A stretch of DNA of 33,559 bases from Burkholderiales bacterium (GTDB lineage: Bacteria > Pseudomonadota > Gammaproteobacteria > Burkholderiales > Burkholderiaceae_C), in contig CANCFV010000025.1 of assembly GCA_947377275.1 (NCBI GenBank), positions 1-33,559 of the forward strand, given 5' to 3'. Within the stretch, counting starts at the first letter, position 1; each line of letters begins with the position of its first letter. Both the position numbers and the translations under genes were made by a program. Under the pieces are notes generated by a model that was not told where the DNA came from, ran no database searches, and saw only the letters and a program-made list of their open reading frames with translations. Below are positions 7,389-13,628 of the stretch, piece after piece.

Positions 7389-8324
7389 TCAGGCGGCGAA
7401 AGCCTGCTTCAAAGCCTGTGCAAGATCGGCGTGGGCCTGGGCGGCTTCGGGCAGAAAGCGCCCCATGTTGATGAAGTCGTGGATCACCCCAGGCCAGACC
7501 TTGACCGTGGCCGGCACGCCCGCATCGCGCAGGGCCTGGGCGTACTGGTGGCCCTCGTCGGTCAAGGGGTCGCATTGGGCCAGGCAGATCCAGGCGGGCG
7601 CCAAGTCAGCGTGGTCAGGCGCGTGCAGCGGTTCGCGATGCCAGGCGTGGTCCAACTGGCCGCCACGGGCGTTTTGTTCGAACCAGGCCATCAGCTCGGC
7701 ACTCAACAAGGTGTTGCGCGAAAACGTTTTGTACGACTCGGTGTGGCTGCGCGTTTGCACCGAGGGGTAGAACAAAGCCTGCAGGGCCAGCTTGATGCCG
7801 GCGTCGCGGGCCAGCAAGGCCGTGGTGGCAGCCAAGGTGCCACCGGCGCTGTCGCCACCCACCGCGATGCGGCTGGGGTCCAGGCCCAGGCTGGCGCCAT
7901 TTGCCACCAGCCACTGCAAAGCGGCCCAGCTGTCTTGCAAGCCGGCGGGGTATTTGTGTTCAGGCGCCAAGCGGTAGTCGATGGCCACCACCGCGGCCCC
8001 GCTTTGCAGCGCCAGCTGACGGCACATCGACTCGCAGGTCTCGATGCTGCCGATCACGAAGCCGCCACCGTGCAGGTACAGCAGCACGGGCAGGCCGGCG
8101 CCGGTGGTGGGCGCCCACAGACGGGCGCGGAGGTCGCCGGCCGGGCCCGGGATCTGGAAGTTCTCGACGCGGGGCAAGGCCACGTGCGGCACCTCCATCG
8201 AACCCACGGCGGCGCGGTAGGCCGCACGGGCCTGCTCCAGGGGCAACTGGTAGACCGGCGGGAAGCCCGCGCGCTTGACGTTGTCCAGCAAAGCCTGGGT
8301 CAGGGCCGAAAAGGGTGAGCTCAT
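7389..8324 (-). CDS. Alpha/beta-hydrolase, hormone-sensitive-lipase (HSL) family esterase
   Basis: This 311-aa protein is of the usual size for bacterial HSL/family IV carboxylesterases. It has the oxyanion-hole motif HGGGFVIGS (85-93), the nucleophile elbow GGDSAGG with Ser159, and DYRLAPEHKYPA, all diagnostic. Asp252 (CDPLTDEG) and His282 (VIHDFINM) complete the likely triad. It probably hydrolyses short- to medium-chain esters in the cytoplasm, as no signal peptide is visible. The start at 8324 (MSSPFSALTQ) has GGAGA upstream; the open frame further upstream is antisense to the next gene and not similar to anything. It follows the secretin-like gene by 67 bp on the same strand, but a functional link is not evident. 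Confidence 0.92.
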   Translation of the reverse strand: MSSPFSALTQALLDNVKRAGFPPVYQLPLEQARAAYRAAVGSMEVPHVALPRVENFQIPGPAGDLRARLWAPTTGAGLPVLLYLHGGGFVIGSIETCESMCRQLALQSGAAVVAIDYRLAPEHKYPAGLQDSWAALQWLVANGASLGLDPSRIAVGGDSAGGTLAATTALLARDAGIKLALQALFYPSVQTRSHTESYKTFSRNTLLSAELMAWFEQNARGGQLDHAWHREPLHAPDHADLAPAWICLAQCDPLTDEGHQYAQALRDAGVPATVKVWPGVIHDFINMGRFLPEAAQAHADLAQALKQAFAA

Positions 8325-8391
8325 GGGGTCTGGTCTCCGTGTGGGTGATCTGAGTGCCGGTGATCTGAAAACGAGCGATGAATGCAAAGGC

Positions 8392-9207
8392 TCAAGGTGC
8401 GGTGATGCGGATTTCCAGCTGCTCGGACTGTTCGTCGTCCAGCTCGCGGGTGGACAGGGTGCCGCTGCGCTGCTGTTCGCTGCGGCCGCCGCTGCGCGCC
8501 ACCACCACCCATTGTCCCAAAGGCAAAGACAGCGTGCTGGCCAGCTCGCTGCGGCGGGTCTGGCCATCGGGGTCGACACGGCCCAGCAGTCGCCCGCCCG
8601 GGCTGGCGCTTTGGCGAGACTGGGCTTCGAGCTCCACGACCACCGGGGCGCGACCACCCGGCCAGCGAGGGCTCACGCTCAGGCCTTGTCCCAGGTCGAT
8701 CCAGACGGTTTGGGGCGCGGCCTGGCCGCCTTGGTAGGCACCTTGAGTGGCGCCGTTGCCCACGTGACCGCCACTGCTGGGGCCATAGCCACCCAGGCTG
8801 CCACCGCCCCCCACCGGCCCGGCCCACTGCCACACCGTCAAGGGCTGGCTGGTGCCGACGTACAAGCGGGCACGTCCGCCATTGAGCACCTGCACCTGCT
8901 GGGTGCTGTCCTGGCGGGACTCGGTTTGCACGGTGCCGGCTTGCAGCGTGCCCGTGGCCCACACGCCACGGGTGTCCACCGTGACCTGGCCCTGGCGCAA
9001 GCCTGTGCTGCGCTCTTGCTGGCTGCGCTCGCCAGAGGTGCGCCACTCGACCAGCAAATTGCGCGCTGGCAGGGCCTCGTCGCGGCCGGCGGCATGCACC
9101 ACTTGGGGCCACGCGAAGACCCCCGCCACCACCCCGGTGCACAAAGCGTGCAACAAGACCGGGGCACGCCGCTTATTCCACGGGTCGAAAAAAAGTGATT
9201 GCGCCAT
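8392..9207 (-). CDS. Secreted protein with distant similarity to the secretin core (hypothetical)
   Basis: This protein is 271 aa from the ATG at 9207; an ATG 12 bp upstream at 9219 is equally possible because both have weak GAG-type sites. The N-terminus has a charged start (NKRR), a hydrophobic stretch and a VHAAG cleavage-like site, so export is likely. The mature part begins RNLLVEWR and contains VLNGGRARLYVGTSQPL, then a Gly-rich insert, then VWIDLGQGLSVSPRWPGGRAPVVVELEAQS and LSLPLGQWVVVA. This order (an 'x-G-x-A-x-I-x-V-G' strand, a 'D-x-G-x-G-x-x-V-x-P' strand, then a closing strand pair) resembles secretin-like domains found in small periplasmic proteins. It is too short to be a channel. 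The similarity is by eye and function is unknown. It diverges from the HDOD gene. Confidence 0.6.
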   Translation of the reverse strand: MAQSLFFDPWNKRRAPVLLHALCTGVVAGVFAWPQVVHAAGRDEALPARNLLVEWRTSGERSQQERSTGLRQGQVTVDTRGVWATGTLQAGTVQTESRQDSTQQVQVLNGGRARLYVGTSQPLTVWQWAGPVGGGGSLGGYGPSSGGHVGNGATQGAYQGGQAAPQTVWIDLGQGLSVSPRWPGGRAPVVVELEAQSRQSASPGGRLLGRVDPDGQTRRSELASTLSLPLGQWVVVARSGGRSEQQRSGTLSTRELDDEQSEQLEIRITAP

Positions 9208-9323
9208 GCTCAAGTCCATGACCTCAAGGTCGATAAGTGATGAATCTGCCACAGACTGTGTGCCACCTGACACATGGCTGGAGCAGGGTGTTTGGTTCCC
9301 AATCGAGATGGAGGCTGTCACAC

Positions 9324-10151
9324 ATGCAGCTCGAAGCACTTTTCAAACAACCCCAGGCCCTGCCTGCCGTGCCCAAGATCGTCCACGAACTGATCGACAG
9401 TTTCAACAGCGATGATGTCTCGATTGACGACATCGCCAAGAAACTGGCGGCAGATCCTGTGTTGTCTGCACGCTTGCTGCGCCTGGCCAACTCAGCCTAC
9501 TACCATGTCTCGCGCAGCGTTGGCACCGTCAATGACGCCCTGACCATGCTGGGCTTTGTCACGGTGCGCACGCTGGTGATCAGCTCGGGCCTGACCGGCG
9601 GCTACAAGTCGATGCCGGGCATGGACCTCAAGCAGTTCTGGCGCTACAGCCTGCACACGGCTGCGGTGGCGGGCTGGCTGGCCAAGAAGGCGGGCGTCAA
9701 TGCAGACCAAGCCTTCACCGTGGGCCTGATGCACGGCATCGGTCAGCTGGTGATGCACGCCGGCATGCCCGAACAGATGCTGGCCCTGGACAAACTGGCC
9801 TCGCCGCTGGACGCCCGCCGCATCGACATGGAACGCACCTCGTTCGGCTACAGCTTCGCCACCGTCGGTGGCGAGTTGGCCAAACAGTGGCGCTTCCCGC
9901 TGACGTTTGTGGACACGATCAAGCATTTCCCTGATCCGTTGGCCCATGAGCCCTTTGACGCGGTCTCGGGCGTGATCCACTTGGCCGCCTGGCGCAGCCG
10001 TGGCGAGCACAACGGCCTGACACCCGAAGAGCTCGAATCCACCCTGCCCAGGGACGTGTGCGTCAAGCTGGGCCTCAAACCCGACGAGCTGCTCAAGGAC
10101 ATGCCCCCGATCAGCGAACTGGCCGACGGACTGGACGCCCTGCTCGGCTGA
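9324..10151 (+). CDS. HDOD-domain protein
   Basis: This 275-aa protein starts MQLEALFKQPQALPAVPKIV, a typical HDOD opening. The HDOD domain (~10-205) contains DDVSIDDIAKKLAADPVLSARLLRLANSAYY, TVNDALTMLGFVTVRTLVISSGL and a GLMHGIGQLVM block corresponding to the degenerate HD site. HDOD domains are HD-related but lack phosphohydrolase metal ligands and usually work in signalling and chemotaxis-linked control. No output domain is fused. The start at 9324 is chosen for GGAGG upstream; an upstream in-frame ATG at 9237 would add 29 residues unlike the family. It is a lone plus-strand gene between the secretin-like gene (116 bp, divergent) and priA (convergent). Confidence 0.9.
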   Translation: MQLEALFKQPQALPAVPKIVHELIDSFNSDDVSIDDIAKKLAADPVLSARLLRLANSAYYHVSRSVGTVNDALTMLGFVTVRTLVISSGLTGGYKSMPGMDLKQFWRYSLHTAAVAGWLAKKAGVNADQAFTVGLMHGIGQLVMHAGMPEQMLALDKLASPLDARRIDMERTSFGYSFATVGGELAKQWRFPLTFVDTIKHFPDPLAHEPFDAVSGVIHLAAWRSRGEHNGLTPEELESTLPRDVCVKLGLKPDELLKDMPPISELADGLDALLG

Positions 10152-10164
10152 GCCTTTTGAGCCC

Positions 10165-10180
10165 GGGGCCCACGAGCCCC
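10165..10180. terminator. Short GC hairpin after the HDOD gene
   Basis: GGGGC (10165-10169) and GCCCC (10176-10180) can pair around a 6-nt loop, 13 bp after the HDOD stop. There is no T-run. It may act together with the larger hairpin at 10193-10217. Confidence 0.3.
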
Positions 10181-10192
10181 ATGGCCATGGCA

Positions 10193-10217
10193 CCGCTGGC
10201 GATCAGATCGCCAGCGG
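10193..10217. terminator. Perfect 11-bp hairpin overlapping the priA stop codon
   Basis: CCGCTGGCGAT (10193-10203) and ATCGCCAGCGG (10207-10217) are perfectly complementary around a 3-nt CAG. The priA stop (complement of 10203-10205) lies in the loop, so one arm encodes the last PriA residues. It sits between convergent genes and could end or protect both transcripts, but lacks a T-run on either side. Confidence 0.45.
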
Positions 10218-12356
10218 GTCCACATCGACCGCCCAACGGATCAAACCGTTGCGGCGGTTTTTTTGCGCCAGCGCCAGCCAGATGGGCTGCGCCGCCACCA
10301 ACAGGCGTTGCAAGGCGGCGCGTTGGCTGGCCTCGATCATGAGCTGAGCGCGCTCCACATTGGCCACGCGCTGCACCGGCGTGGGCACCGGCGGGTACAA
10401 GCTGACCAGCCCGGTGGCGTCGGCCAGGTGCTGCACGGCTTGCGCGGCTTCGAGTAAGAAGGCTTGTGCGGCTTCTTGCGTTTTGCCCTCGGCGCGCAGC
10501 ATGGCGAGGCTGGCGTACGGCGGCAGACCGGCCATCGCGCGCTCTTTGAGCTGCTGCGCGGCAAAGTCAGCGTAGTCGTAGCGGCGCAGCGCGTCGTAGA
10601 GCGGGTGAACAGGGTGGTGGGTCTGCACCCACATCTCGCTGCCCGCCGCCACGCCGGCATCGCGACCGGCCCGGCCTGCGGCCTGCAGCAGCAGCGCAAA
10701 CTGCCGCTCGGCCGCGCGGAAGTCGCTGGCGAACAAGGCCGCGTCCGGGTTGACGGCAGCCACCAAAGTGATGCGCCGGAAGTCGTGTCCCTTGGCCACC
10801 ATTTGCGTGCCCACCAGCACATCGACCTCACCCGCATGCACGCTGGCCAGTTGCGCCTCCAGCGCGCCTTTGTGCTTGGTGACGTCGGCATCGATGCGGC
10901 CCACGCGGGCGCCGGGCAAGGCCTCGGCCAGTTGCTCTTCCAGGCGCTCGGTGCCCCGACCCACCGATGAAATGTCGGTGTTGCCGCAGTCGGGGCAGGC
11001 GCGCGGCACGCGCTCTGACAGGCCGCAGTGGTGACAACGCAAAGTGCGGTCGACTTTGTGGAATACCCGCCAGGCGCTGCAATGCGGGCAGCCGCTCTTC
11101 CAGCCACAGTCGCTGCAATGCAGCACGGGCGCATAGCCACGACGGTTGAGCAGCACCAGGCTTTGCTCGCCGCGCTCGACGCGCTGGGTGATGGCCTGCA
11201 ACAGTTCGCGCGCCAAGGGCGGCGGCTCCTGGCCGTGGGCCCCACGCGGTGCCCGCGACAGGTCAACCACCTTGACCTGCGGCATGGCCCCGTCGCCCAC
11301 GCGCGCTGGCATGTCCAGGCGCACGTAGCGGCCCACGCCGCCCTCGCTGACGGGCAAGGCGTTGTACCAGCTCTCCAAGCTGGGCGTGGCCGAGCCCAGG
11401 ATCACAGGCACCTTTTCCAGGCGCGCGCGGTACACGGCCAGGTCGCGCGCCGAGTAGCGGGCGCCGTCTTGCTGCTTGTAGCTGGGGTCGTGTTCTTCGT
11501 CGACCACGATCAGGCCCAGACGCGGCAAGGGCGTGAACACCGACAAGCGTGTGCCCAGCACCACGTCGGCATGCCCACCTTGCGCCATGAGCCAGTTGCG
11601 CAGGCGCTGTGCGGGCGTCAAACCGCTGTGCAGCGACACGATCCGGCGGCCCGCGAAGCGCTCGGCCACGCGGGCCTCCAACTGCGGTGTCAGGTTGATC
11701 TCAGGCACCATCATCAGCACCTGCTGACCCGCGTCCATGGCACGCTGGGCCTGGCGCAGGTAGACCTCGGTCTTGCCGCTGCCGGTGCTGCCCCACAGCA
11801 AGAAGGGCTTGTCGCATCCTTGCTGGCTGTCGGCCATGGCGGCGATCTGCGCCAAGGCCTGGCTTTGTTGTTCGGTCAGCTCGGGCAAGCGAGGCGGCTC
11901 GGCGTCGAGCGCGGCGCCTTCGTCGGTGCTGCGCGCGTCGCCACCGAGCGTCTTGTCGCGGCGCTTGATGCGACGCGCCCACTGCACCGCGTCAAGCTGG
12001 CGCAACTCAGGCGGCAACACCATCAAGGCCATCTCGCCCAAGCTGCGCTGGTAATAGCTGGCGGCGAACTGCACCAGTTGGCGCCACGCTGCCGACAGCG
12101 GTGGCAAGCCATCGAGCACCTCGGTCACGGCCTTGAGCTGGCTGGCATCAAAGGCCTGTGCCTCGTCCCCCACGGCTTCTTCACTGCCGCGCCACACCAC
12201 CCCCGTGACCACGCGCTTGCCCAAAGGCACGCGCACCAAATCGCCAGCCACCAAGGGCCGATCGCACAGGTAGTCCAGTGGGCCCCACAAGCCACTGTGC
12301 TGGGGCGCATCGACCACCACACCCACACGGTGCAGGGCCTGAGCGGCGTCGAACAT
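10203..12356 (-). CDS. priA: Primosomal replication restart helicase PriA
   Basis: This 717-aa protein has the size and layout of PriA, the 3'-to-5' DNA helicase that reloads replication machinery at stalled forks. The N-terminal DNA-binding part contains VVVDAP...LDYLCDR, VRVPLGKRVVTGVVW and FAASYYQRSLGEMALMVLPPELR. The helicase core has Walker A GSTGSGKTEVY, MVPEINLTPQL, the DEEH box VVDEEHDPSYKQQ and GSATPSLES. The zinc-binding insert has eight cysteines, beginning CSDCGWKSGCPHC and continuing CHHCG and CPDCG. Motif VI reads QAAGRAGRD. The start at 12356 is supported by AAAGGAGA 10 bp upstream; the in-frame extension to 12665 runs through the DnaA-box region and is rejected. A non-conserved ~35-residue linker precedes the helicase core. 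DnaA boxes 89 bp upstream could link its expression to DnaA. Confidence 0.96.
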   Translation of the reverse strand: MFDAAQALHRVGVVVDAPQHSGLWGPLDYLCDRPLVAGDLVRVPLGKRVVTGVVWRGSEEAVGDEAQAFDASQLKAVTEVLDGLPPLSAAWRQLVQFAASYYQRSLGEMALMVLPPELRQLDAVQWARRIKRRDKTLGGDARSTDEGAALDAEPPRLPELTEQQSQALAQIAAMADSQQGCDKPFLLWGSTGSGKTEVYLRQAQRAMDAGQQVLMMVPEINLTPQLEARVAERFAGRRIVSLHSGLTPAQRLRNWLMAQGGHADVVLGTRLSVFTPLPRLGLIVVDEEHDPSYKQQDGARYSARDLAVYRARLEKVPVILGSATPSLESWYNALPVSEGGVGRYVRLDMPARVGDGAMPQVKVVDLSRAPRGAHGQEPPPLARELLQAITQRVERGEQSLVLLNRRGYAPVLHCSDCGWKSGCPHCSAWRVFHKVDRTLRCHHCGLSERVPRACPDCGNTDISSVGRGTERLEEQLAEALPGARVGRIDADVTKHKGALEAQLASVHAGEVDVLVGTQMVAKGHDFRRITLVAAVNPDAALFASDFRAAERQFALLLQAAGRAGRDAGVAAGSEMWVQTHHPVHPLYDALRRYDYADFAAQQLKERAMAGLPPYASLAMLRAEGKTQEAAQAFLLEAAQAVQHLADATGLVSLYPPVPTPVQRVANVERAQLMIEASQRAALQRLLVAAQPIWLALAQKNRRNGLIRWAVDVDPLAI

Positions 12357-12444
12357 GAAAACGTGTCTCCTTTTTTCTGACAAGGTGCCCAAAATGCGGC
12401 GCAGGCGCCCGATTGTGCTAGGCAGAACCCTTATCCCCCGGGGC

Positions 12445-12453
12445 TGTGGATAA
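12445..12453 (-). promoter_or_regulatory. Consensus DnaA box (module A)
   Basis: TGTGGATAA, i.e. TTATCCACA on the minus strand, a perfect match to the high-affinity DnaA box. On the minus strand it is preceded by TTTCCCACA in a tandem arrangement 12 bp apart. A partial mirror, TTATCC, lies at 12431-12436. Confidence 0.8.
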
Positions 12454-12551
12454 CTTTGTGGGAAAGCTTTGCAAACGCGCGCTAACTGCTTGTCAGCACT
12501 CAGGATGCGACAGATTGCCACAAGATGAGGCACTCGCTCACGCTCTATATG

Positions 12552-12564
12552 AATCAACAACTTA
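12552..12564 (+). promoter_or_regulatory. IHF-binding consensus (module A)
   Basis: AATCAACAACTTA matches the IHF consensus WATCAANNNNTTR at every defined position. It lies between the two DnaA boxes of the module. Confidence 0.65.
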
Positions 12565-12634
12565 GCGCTTTTTGGCGGGCGTATCACCTTTGCAAGCACG
12601 GCGCCCCAACGCAGTGCGCCATGGGTCCGGATTG

Positions 12635-12643
12635 TGGGGATAA
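12635..12643 (-). promoter_or_regulatory. Near-consensus DnaA box (module A, second)
   Basis: TGGGGATAA is TTATCCCCA on the minus strand, one mismatch from TTATCCACA, exactly 190 bp after the consensus box. Confidence 0.55.
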
Positions 12644-12865
12644 GTGCGTTGCGCTCGTTCGGCAACGAGGGTTTCCCCTAGTTGCTCATTGTCTGACACG
12701 GCTTGTCAGCCAACCGTGAACTGTTTCACGAAAACCGTTGGATTGTTTCACACGGGTGCATGGGTCGGGTCAACGCACGAGCACTTGCCGCAACCTCTCA
12801 AGGTGCCTGCGCACAAAGCTGCGCTAAGTGCTTGATTTTGCGTCCTCCACAAGCTGTGCTGTGCC

Positions 12866-12874
12866 TGTGGATAA
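12866..12874 (-). promoter_or_regulatory. Consensus DnaA box (module B)
   Basis: TGTGGATAA is TTATCCACA on the minus strand. The flanking ACTTTGTGGGAAA is identical to copy A. Confidence 0.8.
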
Positions 12875-12972
12875 CTTTGTGGGAAACCTATGCACAGGCG
12901 ACTGGTCAGCATCCGATTTGGGGATTTCCCTTGTTCTGCCCCAAGATGCAGCACATCGAAAAAGTTCATATG

Positions 12973-12985
12973 AATCAAACACTTG
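12973..12985 (+). promoter_or_regulatory. IHF-binding consensus (module B)
   Basis: AATCAAACACTTG matches WATCAANNNNTTR at every defined position, at the same offset from the DnaA box as in copy A, although its variable four bases differ. Confidence 0.65.
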
Positions 12986-13055
12986 CCACACAAACGCTGG
13001 GCGGGAGAGGCAGGGGGCACCGTCTCTGTTCAAGGGCACGCCGCTCGCCCTTTTT

Positions 13056-13064
13056 TGGGGATAA
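13056..13064 (-). promoter_or_regulatory. Near-consensus DnaA box (module B, second)
   Basis: TGGGGATAA, one mismatch from the DnaA consensus on the minus strand, exactly 190 bp after the module B consensus box. Confidence 0.55.
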
Positions 13065-13311
13065 GTCTGAGGCGTTATCATAAAAATAGGCGTGGATCGC
13101 ACAGAGCGGTGCCGAGAATATGTGATAAGCCGCAACGCCCGGTACAGCGCCAAACCACGGTCAGCACACCAGAACCCCCGCGAAACGCACAGGGGGCTGG
13201 CAAACACCCGTTTGAAGCGGGTATGCTTGGGCCTGCGCCCAGGGCAGGTCGCCTCTTGACGTGTGAATGGGTGCGCTTTTCACATAACCCATCATTTTCT
13301 GAGAGACATCC

Positions 13312-13521
13312 ATGAGCTTCTCGATCGAATCCAAACTCGGCGACCTGCTGGACAACGACACCACCAAGGCCATCTTGGAAAAGCACCTGCCCGGCATCTC
13401 GACCCACCCCCAAATCGCCATGGGCAAGGGCTTCGCCCTGTCGATGGTGGCCAAGTTCTCCGGTGGCCTGATCACCGACGACCTGCTGGCCAAGGTGAAC
13501 ACCGACCTGGCTGCGCTGTGA
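13312..13521 (+). CDS. Small conserved-looking 69-aa protein of unknown function
   Basis: A compact 69-residue protein, MSFSIESKLGDLLDNDTTKA at the start, then a KHLPG motif, a HPQIAMGKG segment and a closing ITDDLLAKVNTDL. The pattern LGDLLD-x-AxL-KHLPG-PQI-x-G-ITDD-L resembles a short helical module that I recall as a C-terminal appendage in some bacterial esterases and glycoside hydrolases; here it stands alone. No signal peptide or membrane segment is visible. GC-rich third positions, a GAGAG ribosome-binding-like site and a textbook terminator 50 bp downstream support a real gene. An upstream TTGACG (13256-13261) could be part of its promoter, but the -10 is unclear. Its neighbours give no function. 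Confidence 0.75.
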   Translation: MSFSIESKLGDLLDNDTTKAILEKHLPGISTHPQIAMGKGFALSMVAKFSGGLITDDLLAKVNTDLAAL

Positions 13522-13570
13522 TCGCTTGACCGCGATGTCGCCCGCACCAGCGGGTGACGCCCAAAGAAAA

Positions 13571-13593
13571 GCCGCTCCTCGGAGCGGCTTTTT
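13571..13593. terminator. Bidirectional rho-independent terminator
   Basis: GCCGCTCC (13571-13578) and GGAGCGGC (13581-13588) form a perfect 8-bp stem, followed by TTTTT and preceded by AAAGAAAA. It therefore works on both strands, ending the 69-aa gene and the convergent AdeT-like gene. Confidence 0.92.
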
Positions 13594-13628
13594 CATGTCC
13601 GAGCCACTGATCCAGTGGCCGGTCAAAC

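Larger units (their letters stand above)
12445..12645. repeat. DnaA/IHF module, copy A
   Basis: Aligned base for base with copy B (421 bp downstream), offsets 0-20 are 21/21 identical, offsets 70-89 about 15/20, offsets 100-119 about 15/20 and offsets 190-200 11/11. The linkers are near random. Retained spacing with diverged linkers suggests selection on binding-site geometry. It starts 89 bp upstream of priA. Confidence 0.75.
12866..13066. repeat. DnaA/IHF module, copy B
   Basis: This is the second copy of the module at 12445-12645, in the same orientation and with the same internal spacing. It is followed by a short AT-rich stretch, GTTATCATAAAAATAG (13074-13089), which could be a candidate unwinding element but is short. 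Confidence 0.75.
12357..13311. other. 955-bp non-coding region with duplicated DnaA/IHF module (origin- or DnaA-control-like)
   Basis: No reading frame here has convincing codon use, start site or protein similarity. The region contains two copies of a ~200-bp module starting at 12445 and 12866. Each has, at identical offsets, a 21-bp identical block with a consensus DnaA box (offset 0), a TGCC-x-CAAGATG block (offset 71), an ATATGAATCAA block containing a perfect IHF consensus (offset 102), and TGGGGATAAGT, a DnaA box with one mismatch (offset 190). Sequence between these blocks has drifted to near-background similarity. Between the modules lie an inverted repeat CTGACA/TGTCAG (12693-12709) and two TGTTTCAC motifs. 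DnaA boxes with IHF sites are the hallmark of oriC, datA and DARS loci. The type is inferred and the architecture is directly visible. Confidence 0.6.

Noticed and set aside
12357-12665. In-frame N-terminal extension of PriA
   Set aside because: It would run through the DnaA-box region, lacks PriA similarity, and the ATG at 12356 has a strong AAAGGAGA.
12644-13083. Several 60-126 codon frames in the gene-free region upstream of priA
   Set aside because: Codon use is unlike the neighbours, starts lack ribosome-binding sites, and they cut across the phased DnaA/IHF blocks.
12357-13311. The region as the primary bidirectional oriC
   Set aside because: Genes on both sides mostly point the same direction rather than diverging, there is no dnaA/dnaN/gyrB/rpmH nearby, and no long AT-rich unwinding region is visible. 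It is kept as an origin-like or DnaA-control element instead.
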